The notes beneath the pieces are model-generated. The model searched no databases, was not told the DNA's origin, and saw nothing but the letters and a program-made list of their open reading frames with translations. From NCBI RefSeq assembly GCF_900240975.1, contig NZ_LT968776.1, positions 620,001 to 684,000 on the forward strand: DNA of 64,000 bases. Reading direction: 5' to 3'. Shown piece after piece: positions 1-8,971 of the stretch. This DNA comes from Mycobacterium sp. 4858. Its GTDB lineage: Bacteria > Actinomycetota > Actinomycetes > Mycobacteriales > Mycobacteriaceae. Made by a program: the position numbers and the translations under genes. The stretch's first letter is position 1. Each line of letters starts with the position of its first letter.

Positions 1-461
1 ATCAGCGCGCCGAGCACCCGGTGTGCGGCCATCAGGTCTGCGTCGGGTAAGTCTTCGAGGGCGATACTGGTGTGCGCGGCGAGCGGGCCGAAGAACGACC
101 GCGCGGTGGCCAGGCCTGATTCGCCGTGCCGCAGGATCACCTTGCGACGATCGTCGGGATGCGAATCCCGGCGGATGTGGCCGGAATCCATCAACCGGTC
201 CACCAGGTAGGTGATGGCCGAACCGGACAATCCCATCCGATGGCTGAGGTCTCCCGAGGTCATCGGCCGCCCCGCCATCTCTGCCACCATGATGTACATC
301 AACGCACGGAAGTCATTGGCGCGCAGATGATGTGATGTCGCAAACTGTCGGCCGATCTGGTCGGATTCGGTTGAAATCTCCCGCAGATCGGCCGAGATCA
401 GCGACTCCAGCGCGTCTCGGCGCCGCCGCTGCTCGTCAGCGTCCATAACGGTGTGCAGCAT
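1..461 (-). CDS. MarR-family transcriptional regulator (partial, 3' end outside window)
   Basis: Reading leftwards from ATG 461 (or in-frame ATG 446) gives a winged-helix MarR protein whose C-terminus is cut by the window edge. Recognisable parts are the stretch SAITYLVDRLMDSGHIRR (recognition helix and wing entry) and HPDDRRKV (wing). It is divergent from crtE, the arrangement of the GGPP-sensing repressor CrtR in Corynebacterium, so a repressor of the carotenoid operon is the likely role (inference). A close paralogue sits at 10196-10780; the two share ISADLRE/MSADMRA, IMVAE and AITYLVDR segments. Two copies of a 29-bp palindrome lie in the shared intergenic region, one only 21 bp upstream of ATG 461, which suggests autoregulation. 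Confidence 0.85.
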   Translation of the reverse strand, partial: MLHTVMDADEQRRRRDALESLISADLREISTESDQIGRQFATSHHLRANDFRALMYIMVAEMAGRPMTSGDLSHRMGLSGSAITYLVDRLMDSGHIRRDSHPDDRRKVILRHGESGLATARSFFGPLAAHTSIALEDLPDADLMAAHRVLGAL

Positions 462-482
462 ATCCCCAAAACGGGACGATCA

Positions 483-511
483 TTCAGTTGGTTAATGATT
501 AATTGATTGAA
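483..511. promoter_or_regulatory. 29-bp palindromic operator, copy A
   Basis: Reads TTCA-N5-TTAA-N3-TTAA-N5-TGAA exactly: TTCA 483-486, TTAA 492-495, TTAA 499-502, TGAA 508-511. It lies in the intergenic region between the MarR gene and crtE, next to the MarR start. An AT-rich palindrome in very GC-rich DNA beside a MarR gene is a typical operator. Binding by this MarR is inferred. Confidence 0.75.
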
Positions 512-611
512 CCGCCTGTGGGCCTGCCTCGTTGCAACGGTCGTGAGGGCACGGCGGTCCGCGGAAGCAAGCCACCGCCGCGTGCGCCACGGCTGGCCAA
601 GAACGGTGAAG

Positions 612-640
612 TTCAGTAAGTTAAAATTTAAGTTATTGAA
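612..640. promoter_or_regulatory. 29-bp palindromic operator, copy B (crtE side)
   Basis: Same spacing as copy A: TTCA 612-615, TTAA 621-624, TTAA 628-631, TGAA 637-640. It ends 84 bp before the crtE start codon, where a promoter would be expected. Binding there would block the whole crt operon. The two copies are 129 bp apart, so looping or cooperative binding is possible (inference). Confidence 0.75.
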
Positions 641-724
641 GGTAGTGGCATCCCGGAGTGGAGTCGACCGCGCGTGTTTCAGCGGTCCCAGCCTGGGATT
701 GCCAAGCCGTCCAGGAGGGAGCGT

Positions 725-1855
725 GTGGCCAAGATGGGTGCTTTGTCGTTGACATCCGCCACCGAGTCGCCGGTGATCGCGACGGAATCGACCGGCACGA
801 CGAACTTCACCGAGTGGCGAACCCGGGTGCGGGAAGCCGTTCTCGCCCACCTCGCCGACTTCGTCGGCCCGCGGCGCGCCGAACTGGACGACACGCGCAT
901 CCACGCCGCCGGCGACGTCTTGACGGCGTTCGTGTCCGGCGGGAAGTGCCTGCGGTCGACGTTCGTCTACCTGGGGTGGCTCTGCGGTGCCGCGCCCGAC
1001 GACGCGGCATTGCGGGCAGCGGCCAGTTTCGAGTTGCTGCACGTCTTCGCGCTACTGCAAGACGATGTCATGGACGGGTCGACCGAGCGGCGGGGGCGGC
1101 CGGCGGCGCACCTGCAGTTCGCCCGATGGCACCGCCGGCGCGGGTTCTCCGGCTCCTCACGGCGGTTCGGCGAATCCGCGGCCATCCTGCTCGGTGACCT
1201 CTGCCTGATCTGGTCCGAGCAGATGCTGCGCGAAAGCGGTGTCGAACCCAGGCGGCTGCAGCGGGCCTGGCCGCGCTACGACGCGATGAGAACCGAGCTG
1301 GCGGTGGGCCAGTTCGCGGACCTGACGAGCGATGTCCGGCACATGCCGTCCCTGGAGACCGTGCTGGACGTGGCGCGGCGCAAGTCCGGCAACTACACGG
1401 TGCGGCGACCGCTGGAGATCGGCGCGGCGATGTCGGATTGCGACGATCGAACGGTGACGTTACTCGGCCGGTACGGGGCGGCCGTCGGCGAGGCGTTCCA
1501 GCTTCGCGACGACGTGCTCGGTGTCTTCGGCTCGCCGGCGACCACGGGGAAACCCTGTGGGGGGGACCTACTGGAACGCAAGGCGACCGGTCTCGTGGTG
1601 ACCGCGCACCAGCTGGCCGATCCCGTGACCCGCGCCGAGCTGACGAAACTGATGAACTGCCGGGTACTCGACGCTTCCGCCATCGACCGGTGGAAAGCGC
1701 TGATCGTCTCGACCGGGGCCGTCGACATGATCGAGGAGATGATCACCGACCGGGTCACAGCCGCACGTGAACACCTCGACGACGCCTCGATCGACGAGCG
1801 CGTCCGTACGACGCTGGACGACATGGCGACCGCGTGTACGGATCGCGCAGAATGA
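725..1855 (+). CDS. crtE: Geranylgeranyl diphosphate synthase (polyprenyl synthetase)
   Basis: Trans-prenyltransferase that makes the C20 precursor for phytoene from IPP and allylic diphosphates, in the cytoplasm. The GGKCLRS substrate-binding stretch is followed by the first Asp-rich motif DDVMD (about residue 112). The second motif is DDVLG (about residue 262), in which the last Asp is replaced by Gly, a variant common in actinobacterial GGPP synthases. GTG 725 is chosen because AGGAGG at 713-718 sits 6 bp upstream; ATG 734 is an alternative, and the longer reading from 674 has no ribosome site. About 376 residues. It is the first gene of the crt operon. M. tuberculosis annotation would call it idsB-like. 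Confidence 0.9.
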   Translation: MAKMGALSLTSATESPVIATESTGTTNFTEWRTRVREAVLAHLADFVGPRRAELDDTRIHAAGDVLTAFVSGGKCLRSTFVYLGWLCGAAPDDAALRAAASFELLHVFALLQDDVMDGSTERRGRPAAHLQFARWHRRRGFSGSSRRFGESAAILLGDLCLIWSEQMLRESGVEPRRLQRAWPRYDAMRTELAVGQFADLTSDVRHMPSLETVLDVARRKSGNYTVRRPLEIGAAMSDCDDRTVTLLGRYGAAVGEAFQLRDDVLGVFGSPATTGKPCGGDLLERKATGLVVTAHQLADPVTRAELTKLMNCRVLDASAIDRWKALIVSTGAVDMIEEMITDRVTAAREHLDDASIDERVRTTLDDMATACTDRAE

Positions 1856-1882
1856 GTGCGACAAGTCTGGGAGCATGCTGAC

Positions 1883-3415
1883 ATGCGGACTATCGGAGGA
1901 CGCAGCGAGCGCGTGGTGGTGATCGGCGCCGGCCTGGCGGGGCTGTCCGCCGCTTTGCACCTGGCCGGCCGGGGGCGCGCGGTGACGGTGGTCGAGCGCC
2001 AGCCATGGCCGGGCGGCCGCGCCGGCCGGCTCGACATCGACGGCTACCGCATCGACACCGGGCCGACGGTGCTGACGATGACCGACATCATCGACGAGAC
2101 TTTCGCGGCAGTGGGTCGCAGCCGGTCGGGCCGGCTGGAGCTGCTGCCGCTGGATCCGGCCTACCGCGCGGTGTTCGCCGACGGCAGCGCGCTCGACGTG
2201 CACACCGATGCGGATCGGATGGCGACGGCCATCGAAGAGTTCGCTGGCTTCGGGCAGGCAGCGGGTTACCGACGGTTGCGCGAGTGGCTGAATCGTTTGT
2301 ACCGGATCGAATTCGACGGTTTCATCGCCGCGAACTTCGATTCGCCGCTGTCGTTGCTCACGCCGCAATTGGCGCGGCTGGCCGCGATCGGCGGGTTCCG
2401 CAAGTGGGATCGGGTGGTCAAGCGCCACATCAGCGATCCCCGGCTGCAGCGGATCTTCACGTTTCAATCGCTGTACGCCGGGGTGGCGCCACGGAACGCG
2501 CTCGCGGTCTACGCGGTCATCGCCTACATGGACACCATCGCGGGGGTGTTCTTTCCGCGCGGCGGTGTTCGCGCGCTGCCCGACGCGCTGGCCGCGGCGG
2601 CCGCCGAGGCTGGGGTCCAATTCCATTACAACGCCACGGTTACCGGACTCGATCGCGTCGGGTCGCGGGTCAGCGCGGTGCGAACCGATCGCCTGGACCC
2701 CATCGCGTGCGACGCGGTGGTGCTGACCACCGAATTACCGCAAACCTACGCATTATTGGGCCGCACTCCACGTCGGCCCCTGCGGCTGCGGCCGGCACCG
2801 TCGGCGGTGGTTGCTCATCTGGGCTGTCGCCGGGTTCCGTCCGACACGGCGCATCACACCATCCTGTTCGGTGATTCCTGGGACCAGACCTTCACCGACA
2901 TCATCCGCGACGGACGGCTGATGCAGGATCCGTCCTTGCTGGTCACCCGCCCCACGGCCAGCGACCCGACGCTCGCCCCGGACGGGCACGATCTGCTGTA
3001 CGTGCTTGCCCCGGCGCCGAATCTGGCCCGCGGGGACATCGACTGGGGCAGTGCGGGCGCCCCGTACGTCGACAACCTCATCGACGACGTCGCGGCGCGG
3101 CTGCTGCCTGATCTGCCCGACAGCGCAACGGTATTGGACGTGATTACGCCGGCCGACTGGGCCCGTCAGGGCATGGCCGCGGGCAGCCCCTTCGCGCTGG
3201 CCCACACCTTCGCGCAGACGGGCCCGTTCCGGCCGGCCAACATGGTGCGCGGCGTCGACAACGCGGTGCTCGCCGGGTCGTCGACGGTGCCCGGCGTCGG
3301 TGTCCCCACCACCCTGATCTCGGGCCGGCTCGCCGCCGACCGCATCACCGGCCCCAATGCCGGACGAGCCAACCGGATGCCGACGCATCACGACATGGGA
3401 GCCGGGCTGACATGA
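1883..3415 (+). CDS. crtI: Phytoene desaturase
   Basis: FAD-dependent CrtI-type desaturase that converts phytoene to lycopene by successive desaturations at the membrane. The N-terminal dinucleotide-binding motif GAGLAGLSA starts near residue 14 and is followed by VVERQPWPGGRAG. The C-terminal CrtI signature includes LAGSSTVPGVGVPTTLISG. About 510 residues, the usual family size. ATG 1883 has GGGAG 9 bp upstream; an in-frame GTG at 1856 directly follows the crtE stop and could add 9 residues. The stop codon overlaps the crtB ATG, so translation is coupled. Confidence 0.93.
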   Translation: MRTIGGRSERVVVIGAGLAGLSAALHLAGRGRAVTVVERQPWPGGRAGRLDIDGYRIDTGPTVLTMTDIIDETFAAVGRSRSGRLELLPLDPAYRAVFADGSALDVHTDADRMATAIEEFAGFGQAAGYRRLREWLNRLYRIEFDGFIAANFDSPLSLLTPQLARLAAIGGFRKWDRVVKRHISDPRLQRIFTFQSLYAGVAPRNALAVYAVIAYMDTIAGVFFPRGGVRALPDALAAAAAEAGVQFHYNATVTGLDRVGSRVSAVRTDRLDPIACDAVVLTTELPQTYALLGRTPRRPLRLRPAPSAVVAHLGCRRVPSDTAHHTILFGDSWDQTFTDIIRDGRLMQDPSLLVTRPTASDPTLAPDGHDLLYVLAPAPNLARGDIDWGSAGAPYVDNLIDDVAARLLPDLPDSATVLDVITPADWARQGMAAGSPFALAHTFAQTGPFRPANMVRGVDNAVLAGSSTVPGVGVPTTLISGRLAADRITGPNAGRANRMPTHHDMGAGLT

Positions 3416-4368
3416 TTCGCAGCGAGTTGGACGCGGCTGGAATCGACAATCCGCGGCTGCGCGAGGGATACCGCCGCTGTCGCGAACTCAACGCCACGCA
3501 CGGCCGCACCTTCTTTCTGGCCACCCGCCTGCTGGCGCCCGATCAGCGGCCGGCGGTGCATGCCCTGTACGGTTTCGCGCGCTACGCCGACGACATCCTC
3601 GACGACCTGGATCCCCAGCTGAGCACCGACATTCGCGGCATGAGGCTGCAGCAATTGGCCGACAAGTTCTTCGCAGGCGGAGACCATCTCGACGATCCCG
3701 TGCTCGCCGCGGTCACCCACACCGCGCGCCGCTACCGGATCGACACCGGGCTGTTCGACGACTTCCTCGCCTCGATGCGGATGGATCTCACGGTCACCGA
3801 TTATCCCGACCGCACAGCCCTCAACCTCTACATGCGTGGGTCGGCCGAAGCCATTGGACTGCAGGTGCTTCCGGTGCTGGGCACCGTGGTGCCCGTCGTA
3901 GAGGCCGCGCCCTACGCCGCCGCGCTGGGCAGGGCGTTTCAGCTCACCAACTTCTTGCGCGACATCGATGAAGACCTGCTGCGCGGTCGGGTCTATCTGC
4001 CCGTCGACGAACTCGCCGCCCACGGGGTGGACCGCGAGCTGTTGACCTGGTGTCACCAGAACCGGCGCACCGACCCGCGGGTCCGCACCGCGCTGGCCGC
4101 GCAGCACGAGATCACCCGGGAGACTTACCGATTCGCCGAAGCCGGCATCGCCATGCTCAGCCCCCGCTCGCAACCGTGCGTCGCTGCCGCGGCGACGCTG
4201 TACTCCGAAATCCTGGACCGCATCGAACAAAGCGACTTCGCCGTGTTCACTCACCGGGCCACCGTCGGCAAGGCGCGACGACTGCAGGTCGGCGGAATCG
4301 GGCTGATACGGTCGTGGCGGGCGCGCATCAGTTCGCCCGGTGTTTCGGATCCTCCGGGGGCCGCATGA
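3412..4368 (+). CDS. crtB: Phytoene synthase
   Basis: Head-to-head condensation of two GGPP to phytoene. Squalene/phytoene synthase family: first Asp-rich motif DDILDD near residue 60 and second motif NFLRDIDEDL near residue 183, followed by RGRVYLP. 318 residues, the normal length. The start ATG overlaps the crtI stop (ATGA), so there is no independent ribosome site and translation is coupled. Its own stop overlaps the crtYc start in the same way. Confidence 0.95.
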   Translation: MIRSELDAAGIDNPRLREGYRRCRELNATHGRTFFLATRLLAPDQRPAVHALYGFARYADDILDDLDPQLSTDIRGMRLQQLADKFFAGGDHLDDPVLAAVTHTARRYRIDTGLFDDFLASMRMDLTVTDYPDRTALNLYMRGSAEAIGLQVLPVLGTVVPVVEAAPYAAALGRAFQLTNFLRDIDEDLLRGRVYLPVDELAAHGVDRELLTWCHQNRRTDPRVRTALAAQHEITRETYRFAEAGIAMLSPRSQPCVAAAATLYSEILDRIEQSDFAVFTHRATVGKARRLQVGGIGLIRSWRARISSPGVSDPPGAA

Positions 4369-4688
4369 CCGATCGCTGGCAATATCTGTTGGTCCTGGCC
4401 GCATGCCTGGCGATCACCGCGCCCCTGGAGATGTTCGGCCCCGGCGTCTACCGGCAGTGGCGCCGGCTCGTGACGGCGGTCTTCCCGGTGGCAGTGGTGT
4501 TTCTGGTCTGGGACGAGATCGCCATCGCCGCGCACGTGTGGACGTACAACCGCACCTACATCACCGGCCTGAGCATCCCGTTCCGGGTGCCGATCGAGGA
4601 AGTGCTGTTCTTCGTCGTCATCCCGATCTGCGCACTGCTGACCTACAACGCCGTGAGCACCATCCTGGAAAGGGTCAACCGCCGATGA
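4365..4688 (+). CDS. crtYc: Lycopene cyclase subunit CrtYc
   Basis: Small integral membrane protein of about 107 residues with roughly three hydrophobic helices. It has the heterodimeric lycopene cyclase signature PFRVPIEEVLFF near residue 72, with the Glu residues thought to be catalytic. It works with CrtYd to cyclise lycopene ends to beta-rings. ATG 4365 overlaps the crtB stop; the longer open frame to the left is only the alternate frame of crtB. Confidence 0.92.
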   Translation: MTDRWQYLLVLAACLAITAPLEMFGPGVYRQWRRLVTAVFPVAVVFLVWDEIAIAAHVWTYNRTYITGLSIPFRVPIEEVLFFVVIPICALLTYNAVSTILERVNRR

Positions 4689-4996
4689 CCGGGCTGGGCT
4701 ACACGGTTCCGGCCGTGGCGGCCGTGTTGGCAGTGTGCGCACTGGAATTGGCGGTGTTGCGCACCGGGCTGTTCCGGCGGCCGGCCTATTGGCTGTCGAT
4801 GCTGATCATTCTCGGCTTCCAGGTTCCGGTCGATGGCTGGCTGACCAAGCTCAGCTCTCCGATCGTCAGCTATGACCCTCGTCAGATCACCGGCCTGCGC
4901 TTTCCGTTCGACATCCCCGTCGAGGATTTCTTGTTCGGCTTCGCGCTGGCCACCGCGGTGTTGCTGGGATGGGAACGCCAGCGTGCGCGTCGGTGA
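4685..4996 (+). CDS. crtYd: Lycopene cyclase subunit CrtYd
   Basis: Second half of the heterodimeric cyclase, about 103 residues and membrane-embedded, with the matching signature PFDIPVEDFLFGF near residue 75. The paired CrtYc/CrtYd form is typical of actinobacteria; in other lineages the halves are fused. ATG overlaps the crtYc stop (ATGA). The 3' end overlaps the next gene by 14 bp. Confidence 0.92.
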   Translation: MTGLGYTVPAVAAVLAVCALELAVLRTGLFRRPAYWLSMLIILGFQVPVDGWLTKLSSPIVSYDPRQITGLRFPFDIPVEDFLFGFALATAVLLGWERQRARR

Positions 4997-5708
4997 GGCC
5001 CGGCCCTCCCCCGGCCAGTTGTCGGCCGCGTTCGACGCGGGGGCGACGGCATACGACCGGCTGGTCGGCGCCAGCCCCGGATACCACGAACAATTGCTTC
5101 TCTCCGCTCGTCGCATGCGAATCCCCGACCGCGGCAAGGGCTTACGCTTACTCGACCTCGGATGCGGGACCGGGGCCTCGACCGCCGCGCTGCTGGCCGT
5201 GGCCCCCGAGGCCGACATCGTCGCCGTCGACGCCTCACGGGGCATGCTCGACGCGGCGGCCGCGAAGGACTGGCCCCCGTCGGTGCGGTTCGTGCACACC
5301 CCCGTCGAGCAGCTGGCCGAGCACGGCATCACGGGACCGTTCGACGGGATCCTGGCCGCCTACCTGATCCGCAACCTCGCCGACCGGGACGGCCAACTGC
5401 GACAGTTCCGTACGCTGCTGCGGCCCGGCGCCACCCTGGCGGTGCACGAATACTCGGTGCGCGACTCCGCCGCCGCCACCCTGATCTGGCACGCCGTGTG
5501 CTGGGGCATCATCATTCCCGCCGGCTGGTGGCGCACCCGGGACGCGGCGCTGTACCGCTACCTGTGGCGCAGCGTGCTGCAGTTCGACGGCGCGGCGCGC
5601 TTCCGGGCCCGCCTCGCCGACGCGGGCTTCACCGCGGTGCACAGCGAAACGATGCCCGGCTGGGAGGCAAACATCGTCCACACGTTCCTGGCGGACGCGC
5701 CGTCATGA
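4983..5708 (+). CDS. Class I SAM-dependent methyltransferase in the crt operon
   Basis: About 241 residues. Motif I is LLDLGCGTGAS near residue 58, with the acidic motif II loop VAVDAS. It resembles the UbiE/COQ5-like group. GTG 4983 is taken as start because it overlaps the end of crtYd, as all junctions in this operon overlap. Its position between the cyclase and crtU suggests a role in aromatic carotenoid formation or tailoring, but CrtU itself performs the methyl shift in isorenieratene synthesis, so the substrate of this enzyme is unknown. A terpenoid or quinone substrate is also possible. Confidence 0.8.
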   Translation: MRVGEARPSPGQLSAAFDAGATAYDRLVGASPGYHEQLLLSARRMRIPDRGKGLRLLDLGCGTGASTAALLAVAPEADIVAVDASRGMLDAAAAKDWPPSVRFVHTPVEQLAEHGITGPFDGILAAYLIRNLADRDGQLRQFRTLLRPGATLAVHEYSVRDSAAATLIWHAVCWGIIIPAGWWRTRDAALYRYLWRSVLQFDGAARFRARLADAGFTAVHSETMPGWEANIVHTFLADAPS

Positions 5709-7252
5709 TCGGTCCGGGAAGCGCTCACCGCGCCGATCCCCGACGCGAAACACTAGCCGCGGCAACAGGTTTGCCGGACACCGGTGCGCTGACCTCGAGG
5801 CCCCGGGCGGTCGTCGTGGGTGGCGGCATCGCGGGGCTGACGGCTGCGACTGGGCTGGCCGAACGCGGCGTCGCCGTCGAGGTCGTCGAGCGCGAGCATT
5901 ACCTCGGCGGTCGGGTCGGCGGCTGGACCGAGCACCACGACGGGGCCGACCTGGCGATGAATCGCGGATTCCACGCGTTCTTCCGGCAGTACTACAACCT
6001 GCGGGCCCTGCTCGGCCGTATCGATCCCCAGCTGCGGATGCTCACGCCCGTCGACGATTATCCGCTCATCGACGGGGCGGGCCGGCGCGACACCTTCCGG
6101 GGGCTGCCGCGCACACCACCGTGGAACGCCGTGGCCTTCGCCGCGCGCAGCCCCACGTTCCGGCTTCGCGACTTCCTCGAGATCGACGCGCGCGCGGCCG
6201 CGCCGCTGGCGGCGGTGTCGGTGCCCGGCATCTACCAGCGCCTCGACCATGTCGACGCGGCGACCTTCCTCAAGGACATCCGGTTCCCGCCGGCCGCACG
6301 GCATTTGGCGTTCGAGGTGTTCTCCCGCAGCTTCTTCGCCGACCCGTCGAAGTTGTCCGCCGCCGAGTTGGCGACCATGTTCCACATCTACTTCCTCGGG
6401 TCGTCCGAAGGCCTCATCTTCGACGTCCCCACTTCCAATTACGACAGCGCCCTCTGGCAGCCGCTGCGGGCCTACCTGGAGGCGCGCGAGGTGCAGTTCC
6501 GGCTCGGCACCGGCGCCGCGCGCATCGACCCGGGCCAGACGAAGCCCTTCCGGGTGCAGACCGATTCCGGGGAGCACGTCGAGGCGGACGCCGTCGTGCT
6601 GGCCACCGACGTGGCGGGATTGCAGCGTGTGGTGGCCGCATCGACCGATCTGGCCACCGATGCCTGGCGCGGGCAGATCGCGCGGCTGCGCACCGCCCCG
6701 CCCTTCGCCGTGCACCGGTTGTGGCTCGATCGGCCCGTCGCCGACCAGCGACCGGCGTTCCTCGGCACGGCCGGCCACGAGCCACTGGACAACATCAGCG
6801 TGCTGGAGCGCTACGAACGCGAGGCGGCCCAATGGTCCCGCGCGCACCGGGGCTCGGTCGTCGAGCTGCACTCCTACGCCCTCGACTCCGCGCCGTCCCG
6901 CGCGGCCGCGCTGCGTCAACTGCACAGGGTCTACCCGGAAACCGCTGCGGCGCAGGTCGTTTCCGAGCGCCTGCTGCATCGCAGCGATTGTCCGCTGTTC
7001 TCGCCCGGGTCCTATGCGGACCGGCCCGCCGTCGTGACGCCGCAGCCCGGACTGCTGCTGGCCGGCGACGCCGTCCGCGTCGACTTGCCCGTCGCACTCA
7101 TGGAGCGCGCCGCCACCACAGGGTGGTGCGCCGCGAACCATTTGCTGAGAAAATGGGGACTGGCCGGCCACCCGTTGGTCACGGTACCCACCCGAGGCCG
7201 GTCACCCCTGTTGCGATGGCTCGCCACCCGCGAAGGACGTGCCCGACGATGA
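5705..7252 (+). CDS. crtU: Isorenieratene synthase (carotene desaturase/methyl migration)
   Basis: FAD-dependent CrtU-type enzyme of about 515 residues that turns beta-ionone rings into aromatic rings, giving isorenieratene (leprotene). The N-terminal GGGIAGLTAATGLAERG fold starts near residue 38, followed by EREHYLGGRVGG. The LLAGDAVRVDLPVALMERA stretch near the C-terminus is the second FAD contact. The first ~35 residues are an extra leader with no clear function. The start overlaps the methyltransferase stop. A phytoene-desaturase-like oxidoreductase of other specificity is the alternative, but the position after crtYcYd strongly supports CrtU. Confidence 0.88.
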   Translation: MIGPGSAHRADPRRETLAAATGLPDTGALTSRPRAVVVGGGIAGLTAATGLAERGVAVEVVEREHYLGGRVGGWTEHHDGADLAMNRGFHAFFRQYYNLRALLGRIDPQLRMLTPVDDYPLIDGAGRRDTFRGLPRTPPWNAVAFAARSPTFRLRDFLEIDARAAAPLAAVSVPGIYQRLDHVDAATFLKDIRFPPAARHLAFEVFSRSFFADPSKLSAAELATMFHIYFLGSSEGLIFDVPTSNYDSALWQPLRAYLEAREVQFRLGTGAARIDPGQTKPFRVQTDSGEHVEADAVVLATDVAGLQRVVAASTDLATDAWRGQIARLRTAPPFAVHRLWLDRPVADQRPAFLGTAGHEPLDNISVLERYEREAAQWSRAHRGSVVELHSYALDSAPSRAAALRQLHRVYPETAAAQVVSERLLHRSDCPLFSPGSYADRPAVVTPQPGLLLAGDAVRVDLPVALMERAATTGWCAANHLLRKWGLAGHPLVTVPTRGRSPLLRWLATREGRARR

Positions 7253-8259
7253 ACATTCGCGAACAGCTGCAACACCTGTGGCCGGCGACGCGGTCCAAAG
7301 ACTGGCCCCTGCAGGTGATCCCACGTACGTCGTGGGCCGACCAGCGACCGACCTACCGGGATGCGCAGCCCGCCATCATCGACGCCGCGCTAAAGCGGGC
7401 CCGGCAACGGCCCACCGGGAACTGGTTCGCGTTCGCGGGCACCGCCGACGTGCGCCCCGGCCGGCCGTTCGGCGCTCGGGTCGCCGGGGTCGAGGTCGTC
7501 GCCTGGCGCGACGAACAACGCCGGCTCTGCGTGGGCCCCCGCAGTTGCCCACACCTGGGGGCTGATCTGGCCACCGGGGCCGTGCACCGCGGCACGTTGA
7601 TCTGCCGATGGCACGGGCTGGCGCTCGACGGCCATTCCCGTGAGTTCGGGTGGAGCCCCTTGCCCAGCCACGACGACGGCACGCTGGTGTGGGTGCGACT
7701 CGACGAAGTGGGCGGGGAAACGCCGTTGGAGGAACCGGTGATTCCGGCCCGACCGACCGGCGAGACCTTGGCCGCGGTGGCCCGCATGGCGGGCGTGTGC
7801 GAGCCCGAAGACATCATCGCCAATCGGCTCGACCCCTGGCACGGTGCGTGGTTCCACCCCTACTCGTTCACGCGGCTCGAAGTGCTCACCACGCCGACCG
7901 AACACGTCGATCGCTTCTTGGTGGCGGTGACTTTCCGGATGGGACGCCTGGGCGTTCCCGTCGTCGCGGAATTCAGCTGCCCGGAGGCGCGCACCATCGT
8001 GATGCGCATCGTGGACGGCGAGGGAACCGGCAGCATCGTCGAAACCCACGCCACCCCAATCGGTTCGGGGCCCGATGGGCGCCCCCGCACCGCGGTGCTG
8101 GAAGCCACCATCGCGCATTCGGACCGTCCCGGGTTTCAGCGGGCATCCCGGGCTGCGCCGGTGATCACGCCGCTCATGCGCCTCGCGGCCAACAGGCTCT
8201 GGCGCGACGACCTCGCCTACGCCGAGCGTCGCTATCAGGTCCGCGGCGGCCTGGGCTGA
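7249..8259 (+). CDS. Rieske [2Fe-2S] protein of the crt operon
   Basis: About 336 residues. The Rieske ligands are visible: Cys-Pro-His (about 100-102) and Cys-Arg-Trp-His (about 119-122), the spacing of a Rieske ferredoxin or oxygenase domain. A C-terminal half of about 200 residues resembles the DUF5914 type found beside crtU genes. It could supply electrons to CrtU, or be an oxygenase acting on the aromatic carotenoid. The mononuclear iron triad of ring-hydroxylating oxygenases was not recognised. The ATG overlaps the crtU stop, so it belongs to the same transcript. Confidence 0.82.
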   Translation: MNIREQLQHLWPATRSKDWPLQVIPRTSWADQRPTYRDAQPAIIDAALKRARQRPTGNWFAFAGTADVRPGRPFGARVAGVEVVAWRDEQRRLCVGPRSCPHLGADLATGAVHRGTLICRWHGLALDGHSREFGWSPLPSHDDGTLVWVRLDEVGGETPLEEPVIPARPTGETLAAVARMAGVCEPEDIIANRLDPWHGAWFHPYSFTRLEVLTTPTEHVDRFLVAVTFRMGRLGVPVVAEFSCPEARTIVMRIVDGEGTGSIVETHATPIGSGPDGRPRTAVLEATIAHSDRPGFQRASRAAPVITPLMRLAANRLWRDDLAYAERRYQVRGGLG

Positions 8260-8270
8260 CGGGGTCCACC

Positions 8271-8675
8271 GTGCGGAAAGGGTATGTCGTCGCCGTCGTC
8301 CTCACGGTCGGCATGCACCTCGCCTACCTGGCGTACGTACCGGTGGGCGGCTTCCTCGCGCTGCGCTGGCCGCGCACCATCGTGCTGCACCGCGCCGCGG
8401 TCGCCTGGGGCGTCGCCGTCGTCACGCTCGAGCTGCCTTGCCCGTTGACGGCACTGGAATCGTGGGCGCGGCGCCGCGCAACCATGAATCCCCTACCGGC
8501 CACGGGCTTTGTCGACCGCTATGTCGCGGGCACGCTCGTCCCGTCCGGCCGCGTCGGGGTCGCACAGTTCTTCGCGTTCGTGGCTGCCGCCGTCTCCTGG
8601 GCCCTGTTCGCGGGGCGCGTCAGCCGCTCAGGCCGGCCTGTGCCCCCGGCGCGCCGGCCACCGACGAATCCGTGA
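8271..8675 (+). CDS. DUF2784-type membrane protein
   Basis: About 134 residues with three or four hydrophobic helices. The family hallmark CPLTALESWARR is near the middle. Start GTG 8271, 11 bp after the Rieske stop. It is the last gene of the crt operon and could be a membrane anchor or assembly factor for the pigment enzymes (inference only). The 3' end overlaps the convergent small gene by 56 bp. Confidence 0.75.
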   Translation: MRKGYVVAVVLTVGMHLAYLAYVPVGGFLALRWPRTIVLHRAAVAWGVAVVTLELPCPLTALESWARRRATMNPLPATGFVDRYVAGTLVPSGRVGVAQFFAFVAAAVSWALFAGRVSRSGRPVPPARRPPTNP

Positions 8676-8922
8676 CGGGCGGCACCGCGTGGGGTTGACC
8701 CCGACGCGAGTTGCGTTGCCACAAGGCCCAAGCGACCGCCGCAAGCAGGACGGCGGACAGTACCAACATCGGCCAGAGGGCCAACTGGACAAGCCACAGA
8801 TCGCGCTGGAGCCGCACCACCTTGCGTCGCCCGCGCCAGACGCGCTGCGGCACCTCTTTGAGAGTCATCGGACGCCAGATACCCCGGACGCAGACGTTTA
8901 AACGGCCACGGCGCGGCGTCAT
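8620..8922 (-). CDS. Small single-pass membrane protein, unknown function
   Basis: A 100-residue frame from ATG 8922, or 82 residues from ATG 8868 (MTLKEVPQ). A basic segment (RVWRGRRKVVRLQRD) precedes one hydrophobic helix (about 20 residues, rich in Leu/Ala/Val), followed by a Pro/Ala-rich tail. This looks like a real type II membrane protein but I recognise no family. It is convergent with the crt operon. It may be a false gene; the hydrophobic helix is the main support. Confidence 0.45.
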   Translation of the reverse strand: MTPRRGRLNVCVRGIWRPMTLKEVPQRVWRGRRKVVRLQRDLWLVQLALWPMLVLSAVLLAAVAWALWQRNSRRGQPHAVPPVTDSSVAGAPGAQAGLSG

Positions 8923-8971
8923 TTCGCGGTCCCGCGTGTTTGGCGCGCGGCCGTGCGGGCTAGTCACCAGC

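Noticed and set aside
8896..8903. GTTTAAAC palindrome as another MarR operator
   Set aside because: Only eight bp, lacks the TTCA/TGAA outer blocks and lies inside a possible coding region.
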